Under the pieces are notes generated by a model. The model did no database searches. It was not told the origin of the DNA and saw only the letters and a list, made by a program, of their open reading frames with translations. From assembly GCA_900544905.1 (NCBI GenBank), contig UQXF01000090.1:1-13260 (forward strand): a stretch of 13,260 nucleotides of DNA, in the 5' to 3' direction. Position 1 is the stretch's first letter; each line of letters begins with the position of its first letter. The translations under genes and the position numbers were made by a program. Shown here piece by piece: positions 7,652 through 13,260 of this stretch. The DNA is from an uncultured Clostridium sp. Lineage in GTDB: Bacteria; Bacillota; Clostridia; Lachnospirales; Lachnospiraceae.

Positions 7652-8638
7652 CTAAAATCCTTTTAATTCCTCCGGAAATACACCGCCTGTCACCAGCATG
7701 TATTCCCTTCTCTCTGCATACAGCTCTGCCCATGTAACCTGTTCATATCCCACTAACGGATATATCAGCAAAACGCCCGGAATAGCCAGTATGCCACAGG
7801 AAATCAGCGCAAGCACCAGCTCCTCTAAAATAAATACCAGCACCCAGCCAATAAAGGATAAATCCAGCACAAACATCTGCCATTTATGTCCGTCCGTCAT
7901 CTTTCTACTGATTTCCATGGCACGCTCCTTACTGATTTCCGGATTCTCTGCCATAATATATGGTACAAAATAATACTGGTATCTCTTTACCAGCCCCGGA
8001 AAATAAAACAGCAGGCTCCACCCGAAAATCCGGATATTCGCTGCAAACATAGTACCCACAATCCGCATATAATTTCCCCCGCTAAAGGAGGAAAACAGTT
8101 CCGCAAATTTCACTTCACCTTTGTGGTTTTTCATAAAGTAACGTCTGTAACCGACTCCTACCGGAGCATATAAAAAAGAGCCAATCAAAAACTGGAAACA
8201 GACAACTAACACATATATCAGTAAAAATATTAACAGAAAAATTCCGATGCCGAAGCCCACTGACTGGACAAGCTTCTCCTGGGAAATATGAAAATGACTG
8301 CAAAATTCCTCAATAAACTCTTTTATATTGTCGCTTTCTGACAAGGCATAATTATATGTGTAATCAAAATCACTGCTGCTCTTCTGATTGATAAGCGTCT
8401 CCATACTTTCCAGAAATACTTCCATGACATTTGTATCATCCGGTAAACCGTTCTGAAATGTATTATTAGAATAATTGACATTAAAATTAAAGTTTACTCC
8501 ACCGCCGCCATCTAAAAGCCCGGTCCATTGTGCTCCTAAAATACCTCCCACAAAGACAACCAGCATAATCATCCAAAAATTCCGTTTCAATGCAGGCTTT
8601 CCGTTTTCTTTTAATAATTTTCTGTTAATTGGTTCCAT
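7652..8638 (-). CDS. DUF975 family integral membrane protein
   Basis: A 328-residue polytopic membrane protein of unknown function. The hallmark of DUF975 is visible near 240-268: an NPEISKERAMEISRKM segment leading to GHKWQMF and LDLSFIGW. A first membrane helix lies at about 21-38, followed by an unusually Gly/Asn-rich, aromatic-alternating stretch (GGGGVNFNFNVNYSNN, about 44-59) and a polar, probably extracellular region to about 125. Four or so further membrane segments follow (about 127-160, 195-218, 262-282, 283-300). The ATG at 8636-8638 follows a GGGAGGG site at a long spacing of about 10 nt. It is first in the operon with rluF-ligA-metA-yqeY, but nothing in that set points to its task. 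Confidence 0.85.
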   Translation of the reverse strand: MEPINRKLLKENGKPALKRNFWMIMLVVFVGGILGAQWTGLLDGGGGVNFNFNVNYSNNTFQNGLPDDTNVMEVFLESMETLINQKSSSDFDYTYNYALSESDNIKEFIEEFCSHFHISQEKLVQSVGFGIGIFLLIFLLIYVLVVCFQFLIGSFLYAPVGVGYRRYFMKNHKGEVKFAELFSSFSGGNYMRIVGTMFAANIRIFGWSLLFYFPGLVKRYQYYFVPYIMAENPEISKERAMEISRKMTDGHKWQMFVLDLSFIGWVLVFILEELVLALISCGILAIPGVLLIYPLVGYEQVTWAELYAERREYMLVTGGVFPEELKGF

Positions 8639-8670
8639 AAATAAGAATCCCTCCCAAACATATTTCCCTA

Positions 8671-8699
8671 ATCATACCATGCCCACTATTCTTTTTCAA
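8671..8699 (-). promoter_or_regulatory. Sigma-A promoter with extended -10 for the DUF975-rluF-ligA-metA-yqeY operon
   Basis: Minus-strand reading: -35 TTGAAA (plus 8694-8699), 17-bp spacer, -10 TATGAT (8671-8676) preceded by TGG, an extended -10 element. Expected start near 8664, a 25-nt leader. A perfect 12-bp palindrome TTTTCCGGAAAA (8702-8713) lies immediately upstream of the -35 and could be a regulator site. Confidence 0.8.
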
Positions 8700-8778
8700 A
8701 TTTTTCCGGAAAATCTGCTGTCTTTCCCTGTTAATCTGCTTATTTTACGAAACAATAAAAAATATTTTCATTTTGTAC

Positions 8779-8807
8779 TTGAAAAAATTAAGGGATGCAT
8801 ATATAAT
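8779..8807 (+). promoter_or_regulatory. Near-consensus sigma-A promoter upstream of the lrp-like gene
   Basis: TTGAAA at 8779-8784 (five of six), a 17-bp spacer, and a perfect TATAAT at 8802-8807. Transcription should start near 8815, only about nine bases before a strong terminator hairpin. It points towards the Lrp-like gene 130 bp away and is divergent from the DUF975 operon promoter. Confidence 0.85.
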
Positions 8808-8823
8808 ACATCTTGAATGCAAC

Positions 8824-8862
8824 GAGGTGTTCTTACTTTTATTAAGAGCACCTCATTTTTTT
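8824..8862 (+). terminator. Leader terminator/attenuator hairpin ahead of the lrp-like gene
   Basis: Arms 8824-8835 (GAGGTGTTCTTA) and 8843-8854 (TAAGAGCACCTC) form a 12-bp stem with one G-T pair and a 7-base loop, followed by seven T residues at 8856-8862. Flanking GCAAC (8819-8823) and GTTGC (8863-8867) can extend the base. No plus-strand gene lies upstream for over 5 kb, so it can only act on the transcript started at about 8815: either an attenuator of the downstream regulator or the end of a tiny (about 48-nt) RNA. Confidence 0.8.
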
Positions 8863-8945
8863 GTTGCCATGCGTATGAGAAATTGGTTTTGTGAACCATT
8901 GTACGTCTGCCGCAAAAAAACAAATATAGCAAAGGAAGTGATTTC

Positions 8946-9422
8946 ATGGATAGTATTGATAAAAAAATCCTACATCTATTACAAGAAAACGCACGATATC
9001 CGTTAAAATATTTAGCAAGCAAGGTATTTCTTTCCTCTCCTGCAGTGTCAGCAAGAATTGACCGGCTGGAAAAGGCAGAAATCATAACCGGATATCATGC
9101 AACGGTAGACCCTGTTATGCTGGACTACCACGTTACCGCTTTCATAAATATGTCTCTGGACCCAAAACAGAAACCCATATTTTATCCATATATTGAGGCC
9201 TGTCCAAACGTATTAGAGTGTAATTGCGTAACCGGCGCCTATTCCATGTTAATCAAGGTCGCCTTTCCAAGTACAATGGAGCTGGATTCCTTTATCGGCC
9301 AGCTGCAGAAATACGGAAAAACAGAGACCCAGATTGTATTTTCCACCCCGGTAAAACCACGGGGCATTGACGTATACGCTTCCGGTTCTCCCGAAGATAT
9401 AGAGCCCGGTGACGAGGCATAA
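8946..9422 (+). CDS. Lrp/AsnC family transcriptional regulator
   Basis: A 158-residue feast/famine regulator that binds DNA as dimers or higher oligomers and senses amino acids or related metabolites. The N-terminal helix-turn-helix is clear: MDSIDKKILHLLQENARY, then SSPAVSARIDRLEKAEII (about 30-47), leading to GYHATVDP. A RAM-type ligand-binding domain follows (about 65-140) with ECNCVTGAYSMLIKVAF, matching the usual VTGxYDxxL motif. The final 18 residues are acidic and Pro-rich. The ATG has AAGGAAG 7 nt upstream. The target cannot be told from sequence; divergence from the DUF975 operon makes that promoter region and its own leader the nearest candidates. The gene is monocistronic, bounded by a leader hairpin and a terminator. 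Confidence 0.93.
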   Translation: MDSIDKKILHLLQENARYPLKYLASKVFLSSPAVSARIDRLEKAEIITGYHATVDPVMLDYHVTAFINMSLDPKQKPIFYPYIEACPNVLECNCVTGAYSMLIKVAFPSTMELDSFIGQLQKYGKTETQIVFSTPVKPRGIDVYASGSPEDIEPGDEA

Positions 9423-9434
9423 TATATAAGCTAT

Positions 9435-9459
9435 AAGAAGCCCGCAAAGCGGGCTTCTT
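9435..9459. terminator. Bidirectional intrinsic terminator between convergent genes
   Basis: A perfect 11-bp stem, AAGAAGCCCGC / GCGGGCTTCTT, with an AAA loop lies 12 bp after the lrp-like stop and 32 bp before the stop of the minus-strand membrane protein gene. T-rich sequence follows on both strands, though without a long pure T run, so it likely ends both convergent transcripts. Confidence 0.85.
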
Positions 9460-9491
9460 GATTTGTAACAATATTCGTTATGACACAGTCT

Positions 9492-10400
9492 CTATTCTGT
9501 CTGTCCGCCGTTGTCTTCCGGGGGCTGTTCCTCACTATTTAACGTCTCATCTGTTGTCTCAGAAGACTGCTGCTCTTCCTGTGATGACTGCCCGCCATCA
9601 TCCTGCGTCCCGTCTGCTTCCGTTGTCAGCTGGTCTGCTCCGGAACTGGTTTCCACATTACGCCTGCTGATAATATCATAAAATTCCTGTAAGGAGGCAT
9701 CCTTCTCCTTCAGCTCGTTATTCTTCTTTTCCACGGAACGATATATTTTCTGAATATCCTTATCCCCTTTTATCTTCTCTATATAAGCCTGGGCATCCTC
9801 GGAAAGAGTTCCGTTATTGACAAGATAGCCTCTGGCTCCGTCTACAATATACAGCGTTATAATGTCATAGGGAGAAGAGTTCACTCCCGCAATTGTAAGA
9901 TTTGCCACAACAAATGCCACATAACTGCCCTCATCCAGACCAGCCTTTGTGTACACCGTAATATTTGTATATCCGGTAATATACTCCGCCTTTTTCTTAA
10001 GGCTCTCCACATCATTATATTCACTGGAATCTGTCACCATATCCTGTAATGCAAGATTGTCACAGGTTGTGATTGCATTAAAATATGACTCAATAAATGC
10101 ATTTAACTCTTCATCTGCATCCTTTTCATAAGGTACAATCGTATCGTGCTCCTCGTCCACATCCACTTTCTCATCCAGCACAGCCTTTTTCTCCTCTGCG
10201 CTGATGGTCTTGCCCTTGCCAAACGGCACCCCTATCACAGCGTATGCAAGGATGCAGCACAGAATGAACAGGCTCCAGCCTAACATCAGCTTTAACTTCG
10301 GACGAATGGTAATGGTACTGTTTCCCTTCCGAATCTCCGTATCCTTTAAGTGAAACCTCTCATAGGAATCTGACATTTTATCAAATATATTTTTCTTCAT
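9492..10400 (-). CDS. Single-pass membrane protein with extracytoplasmic domain and acidic tail, function unknown
   Basis: Not a family I can name. A basic cytoplasmic N terminus (residues 1-37, ending RPKLKL) precedes one hydrophobic helix at 38-58; the positive-inside rule puts the remainder outside. Residues about 95-205 read like a small alpha/beta domain of NTF2-like or SnoaL-like type (an EELNAFIESYFNAI helix, then repeated beta-like stretches); this fold guess is weak. A charged helical, probably coiled-coil stretch spans about 200-245. Residues 249-302 are low complexity, rich in E, Q, S, T, D and G with no Lys or Arg. The ATG at 10398-10400 has AGGAG 6 nt upstream. It is monocistronic. 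Wall-associated sensing or cell-envelope roles are possible, but nothing here proves one. Confidence 0.75.
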   Translation of the reverse strand: MKKNIFDKMSDSYERFHLKDTEIRKGNSTITIRPKLKLMLGWSLFILCCILAYAVIGVPFGKGKTISAEEKKAVLDEKVDVDEEHDTIVPYEKDADEELNAFIESYFNAITTCDNLALQDMVTDSSEYNDVESLKKKAEYITGYTNITVYTKAGLDEGSYVAFVVANLTIAGVNSSPYDIITLYIVDGARGYLVNNGTLSEDAQAYIEKIKGDKDIQKIYRSVEKKNNELKEKDASLQEFYDIISRRNVETSSGADQLTTEADGTQDDGGQSSQEEQQSSETTDETLNSEEQPPEDNGGQTE

Positions 10401-10502
10401 TGTAATCTCCTGTCAAGTATTCTGCTCTGTTAACATGAATCCACAATTCTTAAAATGAGAAAAAGCCCTATTTTCCTGTACTTTTTCCATCTTCGATAAA
10501 TA

Positions 10503-10531
10503 ATTGTAACAAAATGCAAAAAAAAAAGCAA
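10503..10531 (-). promoter_or_regulatory. Candidate promoter of the membrane protein gene
   Basis: Minus-strand reading: TTGCTT (plus 10526-10531), a 17-bp spacer made largely of a 10-T run, and TACAAT (plus 10503-10508, five of six). The -35 is poor. The oligo(A/T) tract at 10518-10527 lies between this promoter and the divergent tRNA promoter. Confidence 0.4.
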
Positions 10532-10537
10532 CATTCG

Positions 10538-10567
10538 TTTGCACTTTTCAAAGATTTGTAGTATTAT
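10538..10567 (+). promoter_or_regulatory. Candidate promoter of tRNA-Arg
   Basis: TTTGCA at 10538-10543 (four of six) with an 18-bp spacer, or TTGCAC one base on with 17 bp, to -10 TATTAT at 10562-10567 (five of six). The start would lie about five bases before the mature tRNA end at 10580. Confidence 0.6.
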
Positions 10568-10579
10568 ATTATCTGCACT

Positions 10580-10651
10580 GCACCAGTAGCTCAACGGATA
10601 GAGCAATGGCCTCCGGAGCCATGTGAGGAAGTTCGACTCTTCTCTGGTGCA
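10580..10651 (+). tRNA. tRNA-Arg, anticodon CCG
   Basis: A complete 72-nt cloverleaf, read by hand. The acceptor stem GCACCAG pairs with CTGGTGC, discriminator A at 10651. The D arm is GCTC-AACGGATA-GAGC, the anticodon arm ATGGC-CTCCGGA-GCCAT with CCG in the loop, and the T arm GGAAG-TTCGACT-CTTCT with one G-T pair. It reads the CGG arginine codon. CCA is not encoded and must be added after transcription. It has its own promoter and is followed by a hairpin 14 nt downstream. Confidence 0.96.
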
Positions 10652-10663
10652 TTTCCTTATGTC

Positions 10664-10700
10664 AGATTCCCTTTGTCCGTCAAAGGGAATTTCATTTTAT
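10664..10700 (+). terminator. Hairpin terminator after tRNA-Arg (possibly leaky)
   Basis: A perfect 10-bp stem ATTCCCTTTG (10666-10675) / CAAAGGGAAT (10681-10690) with a TCCGT loop, followed by TTCATTTTAT. The T tract is interrupted, so some read-through into the RlmH-like gene at 10725 is plausible; no separate promoter fits between the two. Confidence 0.75.
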
Positions 10701-10724
10701 CTATGTTTTGAAAAGGCAGGAACC

Positions 10725-11162
10725 ATGCATTACCATATCTATTGCAAAACCAAAGCTTTTGGCATAAATTATCAGGAAGCTGTATCCGAATTTACCAAGC
10801 GCTTATCCGCTTACTGTGATATCTCTCTGCATCTGGATAACCGCTTACAATTTCCAAAGGGCATAAAGCCCGGCAACCATCAGTTTTTTCAGGTTGTTTC
10901 CGGTCCATCCACCTATTCCTCTGAAGAATTTGCAAAAAAAATTGCCATGCTGCAGCAATCCGGGAAATCCAACATCCATATTCTAGTTGGCTTCACCGGA
11001 AACGAATGCGTTGAAGCCTTCTCTGTACTCTCCGACTGCGGCTTCCCTGACAGCTTTTCTTTGACAAAATGCAGCCTTCCAGCCGAAACACTGACCCTTC
11101 TGCTATGCGAACAGCTCTACCGGGGATACACAATCCTGCAGGGAAAAACCTACCATAAATAA
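10725..11162 (+). CDS. RlmH-family SPOUT protein lacking the SAM loop but keeping the catalytic tail
   Basis: A 145-residue divergent relative of RlmH, the SPOUT methyltransferase of 23S rRNA pseudouridine 1915. I start it at 10725, with AAGGCAGG about 6 nt upstream; a longer frame opens inside the tRNA and is not credible. It aligns with RlmH along its length: NYQEAVSEFTKRLSAYC (15-31) matches the family's first helix, SSEEFAKKI (65-73) the central helix, and LLCEQLYRGY...GKTYHK (126-145) the conserved tail. The family's IGGSxG SAM loop is replaced by VGFTGN (88-93), FPH by LPA (118-120), and the segment around KEGxRIL is shortened. Alone it probably cannot bind SAM. It faces a second RlmH gene tail to tail across 21 bp. 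Likely a partner subunit; a decaying or repurposed paralog is the alternative. Confidence 0.8.
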   Translation: MHYHIYCKTKAFGINYQEAVSEFTKRLSAYCDISLHLDNRLQFPKGIKPGNHQFFQVVSGPSTYSSEEFAKKIAMLQQSGKSNIHILVGFTGNECVEAFSVLSDCGFPDSFSLTKCSLPAETLTLLLCEQLYRGYTILQGKTYHK

Positions 11163-11183
11163 GACCTTTCTTTTCTGAATTTT

Positions 11184-11648
11184 TTACTCCTTACTCCCTG
11201 TTATGCCGGCTATCTCTTCACATAACACCATCCGCATCATCTGATGGGGAAAGGTCATCCTGGAAAAGCTCATTTTCAGGTTGGCACGTCTCTTTATCTG
11301 CTCCGGCAGTCCCAGCGAACCGCCAATCACATAGGTAACCGTATCAAAGCCGTCTCTTAACGCCCTGTCAATATATTCCCTGTGCTGTTTTGTGCCCAGC
11401 TCCTTTCCCTCAATACACAGCGCAATCACAAAATCCCCCGGAGATATCCGCTGCATCAGCCTTCCGCACTCATCCTCCAGAAAGGCTTCTCTACCCTTAT
11501 CCGTCATACGCTCCGGTATCCGCTTATCCGGAAACTCTGTTATTTCTATATGATGGGAAGCTGCATTTATACCGGCACAGAGCCCGTCTATCTGCCTCTT
11601 ATAGAAGCCATCCTTTATTTTTCCAATGCATAAAATCCGAAAATTCAT
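11184..11648 (-). CDS. rlmH: RlmH: 23S rRNA pseudouridine-1915 N3-methyltransferase, SAM subunit without the YHK tail
   Basis: A 154-residue RlmH; family members are usually about 155-160. The N-terminal MNFRILCIGKIKDGFY, VIALCIEGKEL (74-84), SAM-binding loop VIGGSLG (107-113) and SFSRMTFPHQMMRMVL (127-142) are all typical. The C terminus is not: after CEEI (143-146) the expected YRAF...GEPYHK is replaced by AGITGSKE and a stop. The usual first-helix EYxKRL motif is also replaced by GLCAGIN (22-28). RlmH works as a dimer in which the tail of one subunit completes the active site of the other, so this protein should not be active as a homodimer. GGATGGAG lies upstream of the ATG at 11646-11648. 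No clear promoter was found in the AT-rich 130 bp upstream. Confidence 0.88.
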   Translation of the reverse strand: MNFRILCIGKIKDGFYKRQIDGLCAGINAASHHIEITEFPDKRIPERMTDKGREAFLEDECGRLMQRISPGDFVIALCIEGKELGTKQHREYIDRALRDGFDTVTYVIGGSLGLPEQIKRRANLKMSFSRMTFPHQMMRMVLCEEIAGITGSKE

Positions 11649-11780
11649 TTTTTCTCCATCCTTTTTCCAAATGTTTTCAAATTGTTTTTCCCAATGTCAT
11701 AATTTGTTCATATTTATCTACTATTATTAAACACATAGAAATGATACTTTTTTCATTTAATTCTCCCTTATACTTATAAA

Positions 11781-11808
11781 AAAAGAGACCATTTATCTGG
11801 TCTCTTTT
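11781..11808. terminator. Intrinsic terminator downstream of the putP-like gene
   Basis: Arms AAAAGAGACCA (11781-11791) and TGGTCTCTTTT (11798-11808) form a perfect 11-bp stem with a TTTATC loop. On the minus strand it ends in a run of T residues 26 bp after the putP stop, a good terminator for that gene; the plus strand also reads into TTTTATTTTG. Confidence 0.88.
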
Positions 11809-11834
11809 ATTTTGTCCCCATATCCGGAAGCCTT

Positions 11835-13214
11835 CTAAAAATTGTTATTTTTCATATCCTCAAACTCCTGAAGTATTTCATCAGACGGCTCCTTTGTCGC
11901 CAATGAGACAACCACAATCAGAATAACGCTAATCAGAAATCCAATTGCCAGAGAATAAAGACCGGTCTGTGTTCCAAGGGTATTTAAAATCTCTTTGCCT
12001 GCTGCGTTTACTTCTCCGGTATGGAAAATCGGAATATAATCCCATACAAGAACTGTAGCTGCACCGGAAACAATACCGGCAATTGCCCCCTGTAAATTCA
12101 CGCGTTTCCAATAAAGAGATAACAGTACAATTGGTCCGAAGGCAGCGCCAAAGCCTGCCCATGCATTGGAAACCAGCCCCATAACAGAGCTGTCCGGATT
12201 TAACGCAATCAGATATGCCAGAACAGCCACCACCACTACGGTAATCCGGCTGACCTTTAACACGGTCTTATCCTTTGCATCCTTCTTTATAATACCCTTA
12301 AATAAATCCTCTGCCACAGCAGACGCGGTAACCAGGAGCTGCGAATCCGCTGTAGACATGATGGCAGCCAGTATGCCGCAAAGGAATAATCCGCCAATAA
12401 AGGCAAGGTGCAAGTCATTCACAAATATCTGTTTAATGGTTTCAATAAATACATTTTCTGCAGATATATCGGTAGTCTCTCCAAGAATCGTCGGGAACAG
12501 ATATGCACGTCCCACAATGCCGATAATGACTGCAAAGCTCAGGGACACTGCTACCCATATAATTGCAATCACCTTGGATTTCTTAAGCTCCTTCTCACTG
12601 GATACCGCCATAAAACGAACCAGTATATGCGGCATGCCAAAATATCCCAGTCCCCATGCCAGCTGGGAAATGATATAAACTGCCGAAACCGGCTCTCCGG
12701 AATCATGCATAATATTAAGGTAAGAGCTGGCGCCACCGGCTACCCCGGTTGCATTTAACACTCCAATCAGATTTTCCGGTCCCACAAAAATATAGGCTAT
12801 AATCGGCACCAGTAAAATGCCAACCAGCATCAATGTTCCCTGAATAAAATCCGTTACACATACCGCCATAAAGCCGCCCAGAAAGGTATAGATTAAAATA
12901 ACAGCGGCGCCAATGGTAAGGGCAATCCTGTAATCCACACCAAACACAGAAGAAAACAGCTTTCCTCCTGCTGTCAGTGCAGAAGCCGTATATACAAGGA
13001 AAAATATAACGATAACAAGGGAGGATGCAACCAGTAAAATCCGCTTCTTATCATGAAAACGGTTTTCCAGATAAGCCGGCAGCGTCAATGAGTTGTTGGC
13101 ACGGATGGTATATCTTCTGAGTCTGGATGATACAAACAGCCAGTTACATACCGTACCGATAAGCAGACCTATGGCAATCCATGCCTGTCCGGTTCCAAAG
13201 GCATAGACACTGCC
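11835..13214 (-). CDS. putP: Sodium/proline symporter, PutP type (5' truncated by contig end)
   Basis: A sodium:solute symporter (SSS family) that imports proline, or a related solute, with Na+. About 459 native residues are present. They begin GSVYAFGTGQAWIAIGLLIG, which aligns with E. coli PutP from about residue 66, and run to an intact C terminus. Visible family features include SLTLPAYLENRF, the YTASALTAGGKLF helix, WGLGYFGMPHILVRFMA, IMSTADSQLLV (equivalent to the Na2-site Ser340/Thr341 region) and NAWAGFGAAFGPIVLLSLYW. About 11 of 13 membrane helices remain. Missing are helix 1 and most of helix 2, including the region of the key Na+ residue Asp55. Translation of the raw contig fuses a 15-residue adapter peptide to it, which is not real. 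Its terminator follows directly. Confidence 0.93.
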   Translation of the reverse strand, partial: GSVYAFGTGQAWIAIGLLIGTVCNWLFVSSRLRRYTIRANNSLTLPAYLENRFHDKKRILLVASSLVIVIFFLVYTASALTAGGKLFSSVFGVDYRIALTIGAAVILIYTFLGGFMAVCVTDFIQGTLMLVGILLVPIIAYIFVGPENLIGVLNATGVAGGASSYLNIMHDSGEPVSAVYIISQLAWGLGYFGMPHILVRFMAVSSEKELKKSKVIAIIWVAVSLSFAVIIGIVGRAYLFPTILGETTDISAENVFIETIKQIFVNDLHLAFIGGLFLCGILAAIMSTADSQLLVTASAVAEDLFKGIIKKDAKDKTVLKVSRITVVVVAVLAYLIALNPDSSVMGLVSNAWAGFGAAFGPIVLLSLYWKRVNLQGAIAGIVSGAATVLVWDYIPIFHTGEVNAAGKEILNTLGTQTGLYSLAIGFLISVILIVVVSLATKEPSDEILQEFEDMKNNNF

Positions 13215-13215
13215 C

Positions 13216-13260
13216 CTGTCTCTTATACACATCTCCGAGCCCACGAGACTCGACGTCATC
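13216..13260 (-). other. Nextera/Tn5 read-2 adapter with i7 index left on the contig end
   Basis: Bases 13216-13234 are the inverted 19-bp Tn5 mosaic end, 13235-13249 the read-2 part CCGAGCCCACGAGAC, 13250-13257 an 8-base i7 index (TCGACGTC) and 13258-13260 ATC, the first bases of the P7 tail. This is library sequence; native DNA stops at about 13215, inside putP. Confidence 0.97.

Noticed and set aside
8773..9006. A 77-residue plus-strand frame covering the lrp leader.
   Set aside because: It starts upstream of the promoter -35, runs through the terminator hairpin and overlaps the Lrp-like gene in another frame, with no ribosome site and no recognisable motif.
10518..10527. A run of ten A residues between divergent promoters as a phase-variable tract.
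   Set aside because: AT-rich promoter spacers often hold such runs, and a single sequence gives no sign of length variation.
10623..10724. The open frame of the RlmH-like gene extends upstream to an ATG at 10623, adding 34 residues.
   Set aside because: That start lies inside the tRNA-Arg gene and the added stretch covers the terminator hairpin. The ATG at 10725 has a ribosome site and matches the family start.
11184..11260. Missing RlmH tail explained by a sequencing frameshift.
   Set aside because: None of the three frames downstream of CEEI encodes a YR...YHK-like tail before stop codons, so one insertion or deletion does not restore it.

Overview
The window is one assembled contig of a low-to-mid GC Gram-positive bacterium, most likely a Lachnospiraceae (Clostridia) member. 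The evidence is the clostridial isc gene order (Rrf2 regulator then NifS/IscS), a LigA of the form I associate with Lachnospiraceae, a DUF975 membrane protein, a SpoVB-type flippase and clear Shine-Dalgarno sites. Both ends are sequencing adapter, not genome: bases 1-34 and 13216-13260 are Nextera (Tn5 mosaic end) read-through. Native DNA is therefore about 35-13215, and the last gene is cut by the contig end.

Layout. (1) 50-1713, minus: iscR-nifS, Fe-S cluster biogenesis, with a near-consensus promoter and a dyad operator just downstream of its -10. (2) 1929-3494, plus: SpoVB-like lipid flippase, divergent from iscR, preceded by a possible sigma-E type promoter. (3) 3463-8638, minus: a probable five-gene operon read in the order DUF975 membrane protein, rluF (rRNA pseudouridine synthase), ligA (NAD-dependent DNA ligase), metA (homoserine acyltransferase, acetyl-CoA type by its Glu111), yqeY. 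Its last gene overlaps the spoVB-like gene tail to tail by 32 bp. (4) 8779-9459, plus: a strong promoter, an immediate terminator hairpin, then an Lrp/AsnC regulator and a shared terminator. (5) 9492-10400, minus: an unrecognised single-pass membrane protein with an acidic low-complexity tail. (6) 10580-10651, plus: tRNA-Arg(CCG) with its own promoter and a hairpin terminator. (7) 10725-11162 plus and 11184-11648 minus: two convergent RlmH-family (SPOUT) genes 21 bp apart. (8) 11835-13215, minus: a PutP-type sodium/proline symporter missing its N terminus.

The most interesting signal is region 7. RlmH methylates pseudouridine 1915 of 23S rRNA as a homodimer in which one subunit binds S-adenosylmethionine and the C-terminal tail of the other completes the active site. 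Here the minus-strand protein keeps the SAM loop (GGSLG) and the FPHQ segment but has lost the conserved YR...YHK tail. The plus-strand protein keeps the tail (LYRGY...YHK) and the first helix but has lost the glycine SAM loop and the FPH motif. The losses are reciprocal, which suggests an obligate RlmH heterodimer with a dedicated SAM subunit and a dedicated tail subunit. This is an inference from sequence only.

No CRISPR array, insertion sequence, prophage gene or rRNA gene is visible.
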